A stretch of 64,000 bases of DNA from Silene conica (lineage: Eukaryota; Streptophyta; Magnoliopsida; Caryophyllales; Caryophyllaceae). Shown here one piece after another: positions 34,171 through 45,315 of this stretch (the first letter of the stretch is position 1; the number at the start of each line of letters is the position of its first letter). Made by a program: the position numbers and the translations under genes. Under the pieces are notes generated by a model that saw nothing but the letters and a program-made list of their open reading frames with translations, was not told the origin of the DNA and ran no database searches. The stretch spans positions 53,974,202 through 54,038,201 of the forward strand of contig CM055312.2 in assembly GCA_029255685.2 (NCBI GenBank), given 5' to 3'.

Positions 34171-35758
34171 TGATGCGTGTCTATTTTATGATGTTTTACA
34201 TCCTTTTTTACACGCATTTGGTCGCTCATTTACTATGTTTTAGCCTTTATTTCCCAACAATTGTCTACTTTTGTATTTTTATGCACTTTTGCAGGTTTAT
34301 GCGGAAAAGGACGATTTTATGCCAAATTTATGCCCTCGGGATTTTTCATAGCCAAGGAACGAAGGAAAGTCAACTCAAAGCATTAATCAAGTACCAAGAA
34401 GTCAAACCAAAGACGAATCAAAGCAATCCTACAGGAAAAGGGTCGACCGACCTACTATTTGGGTCGGCCGACCAGGCCTCTGTTATGGAAAGCCCAGAAA
34501 TCCTGAAGCCTGTGAATAGGTCGACCGACCCACATAGGAGGTCGACCGACCTCTGGGCAGACCCTGAAGCATTCCGAAGCCCATTAACGTGTTAGAGTCT
34601 TAAGGAATCTCCTAAATTCCGCCTATATAAGCTAATCTTATGTTTAGGGTTGATCATTCAATCTTTTATCATCTAGTTCCTAATTCAGAAATAATCAAGT
34701 CTTAATAGAGTGAATTATTGAGAGTAATTTAGTTTCATCTTTAGTTGTAATCTTTCAATATTCTCAAACACTTTTATTTTGTTCATCAATCCTTCAAGCA
34801 TTCATCAATAAAGTTTATCCCTTTTCTGCCTTAATCATATTTCCGGTAATTCTTCTCTTAATTTATGCTTCATTGTTATTAATTTAGAATTGTTATATTC
34901 GGTTTAAGATAGATTCCCAAGCTTTATTATTGATTGCATGTTTAGATTGATATTAATTATGAATTCCATGTTTTCTACTGTTTTCATTGTTATTTCAATA
35001 GTCATGAGTAGCTAATTTCGTATGTTAGGATGTAGGGGATGAATATGCGTATGTAGTATAAGTTCCGAAACCAACTGTAGCAGATCCGTGGTCGGCCGAC
35101 CTATATAATGGGTCGGTCGACCGAGGCTGTGGTCGGCCGACTGGGCTAGCTGGTCGGTCGACCCACTCGCGTTCGTATTCTGTTTCGTTTGAATTCGTAG
35201 ACTATAATAACCTACAATGAGACTGAAAGGAGACTTGTAGGATGTTAGTAATGACCTACCCAAGATTGAGAGATACGGGAAGGGCATTGGTTTACACCTT
35301 AAGACGGCTAGGTTACTCAAGACTGAAAGGTATGTGACCTAGAATTTAGGAAACACCCTTATTGTTGACACCCAATAATTGTGAGACCTAGGAACTAATA
35401 GCATAGGCCGAAAGGAGCTATTAGGTACCATAGACCGAAAGGATATGTTACACCCCTTGCGCGACTGCCATACATGTTGACTTTAGGATTTATATTACCT
35501 TAGCTATTTGTTACCCGATCATCCTAGCATCCCTTTTTCTATAGTTTTATTCTCATCTTTATTTACTTGTTTTATTTTTATATTTATTTCTAGACTTAGT
35601 AACAATCAATCAAACCCCCAAAATTGTTACCTTAAAACATTGACATCAAACAATAAACATTCCCCACCTCTCTGTGGTTCGACCCTGACTTTCGCTATCT
35701 ATAGTTAAAGTTTAGGAATTATAAATTTTATCTTTGATACCCTCAACGACGGGCAACA
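34171..35758 (+). repeat. Gypsy 3' LTR
   Basis: 1588 bp, about 98.5 percent identical to the 5' LTR by eye. Motifs lie at 34441, 34462, 34519, 34540, 35090, 35111, 35131 and 35152. The sequence immediately right of it is copia integrase. Confidence 0.95.
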
Positions 35759-37684
35759 AACTCATCATGGATCGAACTATATCAAGTAGAGTTCGATTTC
35801 TCCGGTCGAACACACCATTTAATTGTGGTGTTCCAGGTGGAGTCAACTGTAGAACGATGCCACAGTCTTTAAGGTGTTGATCAAACTCGTGTGAAAGATA
35901 CTCGCCACCACGATCAGATCGAAGTGCTTTAATCTTTCTGCCCAGTTGGTTCTGTACCCGATTTTGGTATTCTTTGAACTTGTCAAAGGATTCACTTTTA
36001 TGTTTCATTAAGTAGACATAACCATATCTACTCAAATCATCCGTGAAAGTGATGAAATACCTATAGCCTTCTCGTGCGTTGATCGAGATAGGGCCACATA
36101 CATCCGTATGTATGAGTCCTAATAGGTCGGCAGCGCGCATTCCAACACCTTTGAAGGAGATACGAGTCATCTTACCGATGAGACATGATTCACACGTGCC
36201 ATATGATTCGAAATCAAAGGCTGAGATAGCTCCGTTCTGTATGAGATGTTTTACGCGTTTCTCATTTATATGTCCCATACGGCAGTGCCATAGGTAAGTT
36301 TGATCTTTGTCACCAACCTTTAATCTCTTGTTATTCACGTGTAATATTTCGGTGGTTTGATCTAAAACATAAATTTCATTCAAGGAAACTGCGTTGCCAT
36401 AAATCATATTGTTTAACGAGAAAATACAGCTATTATTCTCTATTACAAATGAAAAACCGAGTTTGTCAAGTGCAGAAACAGGAATGATGTTTTTGGATAA
36501 ACTAGGAACATAATAACAGTTATACAAAGATAACTCGAATCCACTTGGAAGTTGGATCACGTATGTTCCCCTCGAGACTGCAGCAACTCGTGCTCCATTC
36601 CCGACACGCAGGTCAACCTCACCATTGATGAGGGGCTCTTGGTTTCGGAGGCCCTGCACATGATTACATAGATGAGAACCACAACCAGTATCTAGTACGC
36701 AAGTTCCGTAACTTGCATGGTTAATCTCAATCATGTGAATAAAAGAAGATGAAGAAGACATACCAACAGGAGTAACGCGGCCTCCCTTAATGTCCTCACG
36801 ATACACGGGGGACGTGCGCCTCCAATGCCCAGTCATGTGGCAATGGTGGCATTCCATGCTAGTATCCTTACTCTTTGTCTTTCCCTGTGAGTTGCTCGAC
36901 TCACCAGGCCCACTCTTAGCAAATCCTGGTTTCTTGAACTTAGGCTTACCTACCGCTAGGTCGCCTTGAGCTTTAGCTTTCCCCTTACCTTTACCCTTAC
37001 TGGAAATCATGAGAAGATCCTGCTTCACGCTCCCACTTAATTTCAGATCCTTCTCGGTCTGTACGAGAAGGGAATGGAGCTCATGAGGAGTCTTCTTCAT
37101 GTCGTTCATGTAATAGTTGGCCCTAAAGAGGGCGAACCCATCATGAAGCGAATGAAGCGTTCGATCAACGATTATGTTCTCACTGATCTTGCAGTTTAGG
37201 GCCTCCAGTTCTCGATATTCTCAATCATGTTGAGAATATGTGGGCTAACAGCTTGGCCCTTCTGTAGTTTTGCTTCAAAGAAGCGACATGTATGCTCATA
37301 AGAAACGATTCTCGGAGCTTTCGAGAGTTCGTTAGTGAGCGTGGTGAAAATCTTGTTTGCACCATGGGAGATGAAGCGTCTTTGCAAATTGGATTCCATT
37401 GCATAGATCAGTACGTTCTTTATCGCACCCGCTTCCATGACGAAGTCGCTATGAGCGCGAACTTCGTTAGCTTTAGCTCCAGTTCCTGGGTGTGCCGGAA
37501 TAGGCTCAGTCAAGTATTTGAGCTTTCCGTCAGCAATGGCAGCATTCCGTAATGCTGCCTCCCAGTCAGAGAAGTTTGACCCATCATTCCTCAGTCTAGT
37601 AGACAAATTCATGGAGTCCATGAAGGCTTTAAGCCAGGATTCTCGTGCTAGCTTGGCACTTGGCATTGGGTCTTCACCAGCCAT
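35759..37684 (-). pseudogene. Copia gag, protease and integrase (original copy)
   Basis: Gag starts at ATG 37684 (MAGEDPMPSAKLARESWLKA), with a UBN2-like capsid region up to 37196. A frameshift after NIENWRP precedes the main frame (37109 down). That frame has a knuckle CHHCHMTGHWRRTS whose last Cys is replaced, a protease LDTGCGSHLC, and an integrase with the H-H/C-C finger and DxD/E-type residues (HTDVCGPI, RSDRGGEYLSHEFD). The gypsy LTR truncates it at 35758. Together with 9685-11798 it makes up the copia polyprotein. It is inactive because of the frameshift and the insertion. Confidence 0.92.
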
Positions 37685-39386
37685 TTGTTATATAGCAGTA
37701 TTAAATTGATCGTGTTCTACACTGAAAAGAAGATAAAAACAAAACCATATAAGCATCTCATCGTTGTGATTTAAGTCTATATTAAATTGAATTTAAACTC
37801 GTAGACTCATGCATTTATATAATTGATCTCCCTCAAGAATTATATAAACGATCCCAAGACTCAATTTCCGTAAATTGATAAGCCCACAGCTTGGATAATT
37901 CCACCGTTGGAACTGTTGGTCGATAGATTTCCGAAAATCTCATCTTTTAGTCCATCACAGTCGCTAGATAGTATCTAATGACCACAATGTTGAGATAAAA
38001 TAAGTCATCGATCTGTTCCCACTTACCTGACGTAGAAGGGGTCATAGTATGCCTACCAACGAAGAAGGGATTCATGGGAGTCTGATTTATAAAGACTAGT
38101 CTCAATTTTTTTGGTTATACGAGGAAGACCCCATCAACTTATATTTATTCATTTTAAGTGAACTAATATCTAGCATATACGTGAATGAATGAAATAAAGT
38201 AATGGCTTTGCATGTGACACGTGACATCTGTATGTCACAGAAAACTAACGCGTAACCTCTACATGAGTCATTTTTCAGGCATGTTATAGGTGGTTTGGTT
38301 TTAGGCGGAATATGATGCAAGCTATTATCGATGAAAGCACAAAATAAATGCAATAAACGTAAATAAAAGTCCTAGTGTGGCCTATCCTACCAAAATAAAC
38401 ATAAAAACAACTTGGAATCCACCGTTGGACCCTAGAAGCTTGTCTTGATGTTCCATCTTGGTGTTTGCAGCGGGAGTGAGCATCCGGTCTCCGTCTTTGC
38501 TCTTCACAAAATTACTAATTTAAATTACAAACGTAAGCCTATTTACATTCTAATTTAAATACAAAAGTAATTACATGGCAAAAACCAAAACGGAGATACA
38601 AGATCTCAAAAATACAAACAAGACCGTGTTCCATCATTACGGTAACACAATCTTCTAAGGCCACACTAAGTTACAATCGTTTGCAAAATTAAATACGTTA
38701 TAGAAAGCATTCATAAGCATTCACAAGACGATAAATAAAATGCATCAACTAAAAATAAATTCATTCATGACATAATACCGTTATTATGTTTAATAAATTT
38801 TACCAAAACACCTTAAGAGATTAAAATTATGTGATTATACTGTTTTAATCACATTAATCTTAATGATAATTATAATCCATTATCTTAAACCGTTTTAAAA
38901 TAATTTGTATCATACGAGAGTGAACCATTTCACAAAAATATACTATTTCCGTAAATAGTATATTACTTAGGCCAAGAGAAAATAAAATAAAATTATTTTC
39001 TGAAAAAAAGCTGCCATAAGCAAAAACACTCGATCGAGCAACAGAGTCACTCGATCGAGTAACAGTGTCACTCAATCGAGTGCAGGAGGGCTCGATCGAG
39101 TGACTGGTTAAAAGCATAAATCGCTGCACTTTTAAAACCAAAACAAGTATTTATCCTTGATTTAATGCGAGTAAATCAACAATAAATAACAACAAATGAT
39201 TCACATATTGCTAAAAATATCGATTAATCAAAAATATGTAAATAAAAATCGAAAACAAGATCGATTACTACACAAAAGGCACACGGCCGAAGCACTCGAT
39301 CGAGTGAAGGCAAGGCTCGATCGAGTGCACGAAAAAAGTCCCGATTTTTAAAACCTTATGAAAAACACAAAAGTAAAATTTCGTAG
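37685..39386 (-). other. Copia 5' leader
   Basis: About 1.7 kb between the primer binding site and gag, long for copia. No gene is recognised. It contains the phased CTCGATCGAG motifs listed separately. Confidence 0.6.
39029..39325. repeat. Phased CTCGATCGAG palindromes in copia leader
   Basis: Perfect or one-mismatch 10-bp palindromes start at 39029, 39050, 39071 and 39091, and at 39295 and 39316. The spacings are 21, 21, 20 and 21 bp. The spacers differ in sequence. Confidence 0.95.
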
Positions 39387-39403
39387 CCTTGGCTCTGATA
39401 CCA
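39387..39403 (-). other. Copia primer binding site (tRNA-iMet type)
   Basis: On the minus strand TGGTATCAGAGCCAAGG, 2 bp from the LTR. It is complementary to the 3' end of initiator Met tRNA. Confidence 0.93.
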
Positions 39404-39405
39404 CT

Positions 39406-40426
39406 TGTGGGGAATATAACATGAATTCGCCCTAAAATTGCAGGATTATAACGAAAAATTACATATGCGAATTATGGTCATAAGATAAAAACAACATGAA
39501 TAAGAGTACAACCTTAGGTCCTTGCACGATTGGCCTAAGAACAGGAATTAAAGTAAATTCCCTCCTATAACTTGCACCCAAGAATTTGATTGAGACGATG
39601 CCGCGTGTGCTACTAGAAATACTCTCCAATTGCCTTGCAATATGGGGAGAGCTTTTGTGAGTTTTGATGTGAGATCTGAGTTTTGGGAGAAGGATGCTCT
39701 CAAAACCCTAATTTTCTTGAGATTTTTATTATCAGTAAAAATTAGTCTGTAGACAAAAGGAGAATTACTCTCCTTTTGTACCTTGGCCGGCCGAAATTTG
39801 GTCTAGGGTAAGAGCGGGCTTTCCACTCTTACCTTATTCCAATGCGTGATTCAACCCGTTCTGCTAATAATATAATTCGCGGGTATTTATTATAAATCGT
39901 ATACATGTTATCAGATATTAACGCATTTGTCACAATGTGCAGTCGATACATTAATAATGGTCTGATAAGAAAATTACGATATTGTATAATTAGCTCAATT
40001 AATATAACTGTTTATATTAATACGCGAATTCAATATTTAACTAAATATAACCGTTTATATTTAATTTACGAATTAATCATGTAATCCGTATTAGCTAAAA
40101 TTATTTAATCCGTATTAAATAATAATCTCAACATCTTATTGACTAATTTAATAGTCAATACCTCTGACTAACTGTTTAGTCGTATCCGGCATAAATGCGA
40201 CTGTATTTTCATACCTTCACATCTCTCAAACGTGTCCTATAGGTGTGACGTATAGAGACCAGTTGATCACCGCCATCTGTATGACAATAACGTCAAACTT
40301 ATCTAGCAAGCCAACCTTTATTGATAAACGTGGATCAACTGATAATAATACTAAAGTATGCCCTTGTGATCCTTTAAGAGATTTAATAAGTCATTGTACT
40401 AACTGTCAAGGACACCAGCCCCAACA
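39406..40426 (-). repeat. Copia 5' LTR (right copy)
   Basis: 1021 bp, followed by target duplication ATATT (40427-40431). Partner of 7801-8818. Confidence 0.95.
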
Positions 40427-40431
40427 ATATT

Positions 40432-40882
40432 ACCCCTCAAATGGAGATTTACCAAAATAAAAGACTGCGAATTAAGATGTAAACCGGATCTGGTCCGATT
40501 TCCGAAATCTGGATATCCATATTTTCGGATTGTGGATTTATGGATATCCGAATGTCTTGAATCGGATATGGATCTCCAAAATTCAAAATTTTAAAACTGG
40601 ATATCTGATCCAGGTTTGAAATCTGGACTGGATATTCAATTTTGCTCAACCCTAGACGCTACTGGTTTTGAAATTGACGATTATCCAGTGTAAAATTATT
40701 ACGATTCGGAAAAAATGAACGCATGTGTTTCAAAGTACTTTGTATACTTTTTACAAGACGAAACATGAACTGACACTTAGATTAGTTGAGTTGAAAATTT
40801 CATTTGGTAAGTCACAAAATTATTCAGCTCTCTTCCAAACGATTTATGCCTTCCTAATAAACACAAAATCTTAAGAGAGCCA
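40432..40882. other. Flank of the copia element with a hAT-MITE-like fragment
   Basis: 40480-40652 is rich in GGATATCC/CCGAT words. On the minus strand it begins TAGGGTTGAGCAAAATTG, as many decayed plant hAT-type MITEs do. The rest shows no feature. Confidence 0.4.
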
Positions 40883-41457
40883 TGTAACACCCCCATTTAT
40901 TTAAGAGTCTTTAGCAAGATATTCTCAAATAAATAGAGTTGTTACCATTCTCAAAGATATTTATTGTACTCTAGAGGTCCCAACTCAACATATTCCAATA
41001 CGCATCCACATAATTCACATTCAATTCCAACTTACTTACTAAGCTACTTTATAACCAATATACAACACGCTTATAAGGAGAACAACCCATTTTGATTAAG
41101 TTCATTAGCCTCCTAAGACATATATCTAAATAAGTCTAAATAATTGCTATATGTTAATTAACTTAACCCGATAAGAATTATATTCAAGTACTTAAGAATT
41201 TACCAATTTAACACAAGTAACTATTTACTTTACGATTTCTTACCTGGCTGGGATATACATTTTTCTTAAGTATTTATATCCATTTACAAGCTACTAACTT
41301 CAGCCACGATAAATACGAAATTACTATTTCGGAAGTAGTTAACTAGGGATGGTATTACTCATAATATAATTACTAATAGCATTCCTACCATTAAACTAAT
41401 CAACTAAGCAATTACATTTCAAGGACAATTTACATATGAATTCCCTACAATTAGCTT

Positions 41458-41987
41458 TAGGGGTGTTAACGAGCCGAGCCGAGCCGAGCTTGGCCTTGCT
41501 CGGCTTGTGCTCTATTACGAAAACTCGAGCTCGAGCTCGAGGCGATCTTACCCGAGCTTGAAAAAAATGCTCTCGTTACAAAGCTTGCGAGCTTTAACAC
41601 GAGCTCGAGCCAAACTCGAGCCAAATCGAGCCTATATAAAATTGTTTATTTTTTTTATTTTTTTCTTCCGATATTTTCAATAACAAGGTTTATGTAAAAA
41701 TATTTAGCTAATCAACAAGATATATGATATATATGCTACAAAGATATAATATTGATAAAATATTTTTATAAAATATGAGCATATTTTTATAACATATGAT
41801 TAATATCTTATGTAATTTCAAATGTTCGAGCCGCTCGCGAGCTTTTCGAGTCGAGCCAGCCTTTGCTCGGCTTGACTCGTTAAGCTCTCGAGTCGAGCCC
41901 GAGCTCGAGCCGAGCTCACACGAGCCGAGCTTTGACCGAGCCGATCTCGAGTTGCTCGCGAGCTGTCTCGTCTCATTAACAGCCCTA
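41458..41987. mobile_element. hAT-type MITE
   Basis: The termini TAGGGGTGTTAACGAG and TAGGGCTGTTAATGAG (inverted) are flanked by a perfect 8-bp target duplication ATTAGCTT (41450-41457 and 41988-41995). Both arms are dense in GAGCTCGAGC and GAGCCGAGC words, and the centre is AT-rich. It is non-coding. Confidence 0.93.
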
Positions 41988-42298
41988 ATTAGCTTAATGT
42001 CTAGCAAGGACCAAGCAACCATTATAATAGTAATTTATAACTAATAACCTCAATGCATAAATATACCCTGTGCATACAACAGCCCACTGTGGTCTAGCAA
42101 CCACAACCTTAGTGTTAATTTAACTAAGGTAGCCCCATGATAGACGCATAGAAGTCAGAGCTACAAACATGGGTAGGGGAAAGACCACACAGCAGCACAG
42201 ACCACGCAACAGTTAGGACCACGCAGCAACAATAGAGTGCAGTAGTACTAAATTAATGTGTGCCAGCCAACCTGTGGAATAAACAATAGTAGTAGTAA

Positions 42299-43355
42299 TG
42301 ATGCGTATTTGGGGTGATAATCAATAAAGATAATCAACAAAAATACGGATGTTGCAGCGGAATAAAAATACTAATAAAATAATACAATCTTGAACGAATA
42401 AAGAACGAAAAATAACCAAGAACGAAGAATAATGAATGAATGGTGGACGGACGAACGGCCGGTGGTGGTGACGTGGCTCGCCGTGGACGGTGGTCAACGG
42501 TGGTGGTGAATCTTGGTGTTTCTTGATCTTCTTGAATAAAGATTGTTGATGACGTAATAAGGCACAGCACTTAATACTTGAAAGATTTGTGAAACGATTT
42601 GATGAATGATTTATGATTGTCGATGGATAGGATAATTGATCAAGCTCACACAGATACCCTCTCAATTATTTTGAAGCTCACACAGATACTTCGGGTTTTA
42701 AAGCTCACACAGATACTTTAGATTTGTAAGTAAAACTTAACAAAAAGGTTTTTAATTTATCACTTGAATAATCCTAAAACAAACAACTAAGGATGCCTAT
42801 TTATAGTAAGGTCATCCGTCACAAACTAGAATCGAAATAGGACACAAAATAAGAACCCTACACGGTTCCCAATACTCGGCCAAACCGTGTATTCTACTCC
42901 TCCTAGGGTTTCTATTTCTATCCTATGGATTAAAGATAATCCTTATTTAATCTAAAAGATAAAATAACAAATAAAAGATCAAGTTGTAGTAACAAATCCT
43001 AACAACTTAATAACAAACTCATAACTAACAAATAACTAACTTTGTAACTACCTTGTAACAACCTTAACAACCTAGTTGTAACAAACTAGTAACAAACTTA
43101 ATTAATTAAATAACAAAACTAATTAAAATAACAAAAAGAATAAAACACAAACCCTAATTAATCTAGGGTTTCGTGCCCTTCATGTCGCCACTCTTGGTGC
43201 GACTTCCAAGGTAGTTTCCCGCTACCTTCCCTTGTTCCTTCAATACGTCTTTCCAAGCTAACTTAAAAATCCGTATCGAACCCATATCGAACATTTTTAA
43301 TCTTTCCTTGGGTCGTGGGTCACGACCTCGAACCCTTGCTAATGCTCCCGCATCA
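42299..43355 (-). repeat. TR-GAG 3' LTR
   Basis: 1057 bp with 7-bp inverted ends TGATGCG. It includes the last 64 codons of the gag-protease frame (43163-43355) and three AAGCTCACACAGATAC copies (42652, 42674, 42701). Confidence 0.95.
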
Positions 43356-45265
43356 TACTCTCTCAGTTTTTGAGAATTTGACCTCAAATTAAGATCATGT
43401 AACTCTCGAGTAGACTTGGATATGTTAGCCCTTGATTCGTTGAGAACACGGTTTCCTTGACTCATCAACTTCATGTTCCAAAAGTCCTTATGCACCATGG
43501 ACTCCTTGCCTTTGGCCCTAGCAACTTCACGGCCAACTTCCTCCACCAAGCGCACGGTTGTCGCACCCTCCAAACCTCCGCGCTCCTCCTTACTCGGCAG
43601 CCCCTCACAACTACCATCTCCCCCATGAATCTCAACCAACCCAACCTCTCGCTTAACCGTTCCCGCGGCCTCCTCGCTTGATGACCCCTCTCCTACCTCC
43701 ATAAACAAACTCTTCTTTGAATTATGTGGCCTAGGTTTGATTCTTGATAAAGGTTGGAGATCATAGATGGTACCTCCTTTAGTAACGCTATATACATTTG
43801 CTCTCCCATCATGTATAACGTTCCTATCGTATTGCCAAGGCCTTCCAAGTAATATATGACATGCGTTCATAGGGACGATGTCACACCACAGTTTATCCTC
43901 ATAAGGTCCAATGTTGAAAGAAATTAAGGCTTGTTTTTCTACCCGTACTCCTTGGTTTCCATCTAACCATTGCAACTTATATGGTTTTTCTCTAGCCCTA
44001 ATACTTAACTCCAACTCCGAAACTAAGGTTTTTGAAACAACATTAGTGCAAGACCCGCTATCAATAATCAAGTCGCACTTTTTTTCCTCTACCTTACAAC
44101 GAGTATGGAACACATTATCTCTTTGTTCCTCACCCTCCATCGTGGACTCCACATGTAAAGCACGTACTACGAGGCACTCTCCTTCGTCCTCACTCTCGGC
44201 TCCCACGACTTTCCTATCCTCCTTTTCCTCCTCAATTTTCTCCTCCTCAACAATTTCAGGTACAACAAAGTTTGGAACCATACCTTGAAGTTCTTGAATG
44301 GATAAGGTTCTCTTTTGAGGGCAATCCGTAGCGATGTGTCCATAGCCTTGACACTTATAACATCTTCTAATTGTACTCCCTCTAGGATCAGGAATACTTG
44401 GCTTGAATGCTCCTTTGGCCTTTTCGGCCGCCTCTTCCTTCGACGCCTCCTTCTTAGGCGCGGTATTGGTGGTGTATGATGATGAGCCTTCTCCGACTCT
44501 TGTGCTTTTATAAGAATTTACTTTCTTTGCCTTGTCATGTCTTTCAAACTTCAAAGCAATCCTGCACACATCATAGTAATCTTCATAGTTTTGAATCTCA
44601 ACCCTTGAAGCTAGGGTTGGTACTAAACCACGAATAAATCTAGCAACTTTCAACTCCTCCCTCTCATCTAGATCACATACAATAGTCATTTTTTCAAATT
44701 CCCGAATGTATTCTGAGACGGACATATTATCTTGAGTTAAAGAATGGAGTTTTAGGTAATTTTCTTGATTGTAGTCCTTTGGCAAGAATTTCTTTACCAT
44801 GTGCTTTTTCAACTTTGCCCAAGACTTAATCTTTTCTTTGTGTTGCTTCTTTCTTTGTCTCACCAGATTTTCATACCATAGTGAAGCGTACTTGGTAAGC
44901 TTTAATATAGCAACTTTGAACTGCTTCCGGTCATCGTATTCCTTGTACTCAAAGACTCTCTCCGTTTGTCTTAGCCACTCCAAGAAATCTTCCGGATCCA
45001 TGTCTCCTTTGAATTCAGGGATGTCAAGTTTGAGACCTCTATCATCATCGTTCTTGTCCCAAGTCTTGCCCTTAAATTCAGCTTCTTCTTCCGAGTCACT
45101 CGCCCTAGATGAGGACTCCCCCGTTTTCTTATGACCTCCTTTGGTCATCATAGTCTTTATGAGATACTTGAGCTCTTGGATTTCGGATTTTAACTCCATA
45201 TTGCTCTCCTCCCATGATTTTTCTTCTCCATCTTGAGATCCTACCATGTTGACAAACTTTCCCAA
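43163..45265 (-). CDS. Intact gag-protease polyprotein ending inside the LTR
   Basis: A 700-codon open frame starts 50 bp inside the right LTR. The order is: a charged, probably coiled-coil N-terminus (about 1-60), retrotransposon gag domain (about 70-250, FLEWLRQTERVFEYKEYDDR), CCHC knuckle C-YK-C-QGYG-H-IATD-C (about residue 300), Glu/Lys-rich linker, and an aspartic protease (LIIDSGSCTNVVSKTLVSEL, near 405). A HILLGRPWQYDR segment follows, as in chromovirus-type gypsy. The tail has no RT. Its last 64 residues are LTR-encoded (DAGALARVRGRDPRPKERLK onward). Gag and protease could form particles and process themselves; reverse transcription and integration must come from elsewhere. Confidence 0.92.
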   Translation of the reverse strand: MGKFVNMVGSQDGEEKSWEESNMELKSEIQELKYLIKTMMTKGGHKKTGESSSRASDSEEEAEFKGKTWDKNDDDRGLKLDIPEFKGDMDPEDFLEWLRQTERVFEYKEYDDRKQFKVAILKLTKYASLWYENLVRQRKKQHKEKIKSWAKLKKHMVKKFLPKDYNQENYLKLHSLTQDNMSVSEYIREFEKMTIVCDLDEREELKVARFIRGLVPTLASRVEIQNYEDYYDVCRIALKFERHDKAKKVNSYKSTRVGEGSSSYTTNTAPKKEASKEEAAEKAKGAFKPSIPDPRGSTIRRCYKCQGYGHIATDCPQKRTLSIQELQGMVPNFVVPEIVEEEKIEEEKEDRKVVGAESEDEGECLVVRALHVESTMEGEEQRDNVFHTRCKVEEKKCDLIIDSGSCTNVVSKTLVSELELSIRAREKPYKLQWLDGNQGVRVEKQALISFNIGPYEDKLWCDIVPMNACHILLGRPWQYDRNVIHDGRANVYSVTKGGTIYDLQPLSRIKPRPHNSKKSLFMEVGEGSSSEEAAGTVKREVGLVEIHGGDGSCEGLPSKEERGGLEGATTVRLVEEVGREVARAKGKESMVHKDFWNMKLMSQGNRVLNESRANISKSTRELHDLNLRSNSQKLREYDAGALARVRGRDPRPKERLKMFDMGSIRIFKLAWKDVLKEQGKVAGNYLGSRTKSGDMKGTKP

Positions 45266-45296
45266 GAACTGGTGTAATAAAAATTAGACCAAGAGC

Positions 45297-45312
45297 CGAA
45301 GCTCTGATACCA
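45297..45312 (-). other. TR-GAG primer binding site (tRNA-iMet type)
   Basis: On the minus strand TGGTATCAGAGC, 3 bp from the LTR. Confidence 0.9.
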
Positions 45313-45315
45313 ATT

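Larger units (their letters stand above)
11799..35758 (+). mobile_element. Large non-autonomous Ty3/gypsy (gag-protease only), host of two CACTA insertions
   Basis: It has direct 1588-bp LTRs (11799-13386 and 34171-35758), a tRNA-Asp-type primer binding site at 15242, a gag-protease frame and a polypurine tract before the 3' LTR. Subtracting the two CACTA elements and the captured copia piece leaves only about 2 kb of non-coding sequence between protease and the 3' LTR. RT, RNase H and integrase are therefore absent. The layout resembles the TR-GAG class of non-autonomous elements, and the primer site is typical of Athila/Tat-like gypsy. It is inserted in the integrase region of a copia element. 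The flanks share only ACT(C), an imperfect remnant of a target duplication. By eye the LTRs differ by about 20-25 bases. Confidence 0.9.
7801..40426 (-). mobile_element. Ty1/copia retrotransposon, expanded by nested insertions
   Basis: Two direct LTRs of about 1.02 kb (7801-8818 and 39406-40426) are flanked by the target duplication ATATT at 7796-7800 and 40427-40431. A tRNA-iMet-type primer binding site abuts the right LTR, so the element reads on the minus strand. Its own sequence is 7801-11798 plus 35759-40426. The middle (11799-35758) is a gypsy insertion in the integrase region. The coding region has several stops and frameshifts, so it is inactive. By eye the LTRs differ at roughly 14 positions plus one 3-bp indel, so the insertion is moderately recent. 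Confidence 0.95.

Noticed and set aside
42321..42665. 114-codon frame repeated at 45338-45682
   Set aside because: It is duplicated only because it lies in both LTRs of the TR-GAG element. No protein motif. The LTR-encoded gag tail is the supported coding part.
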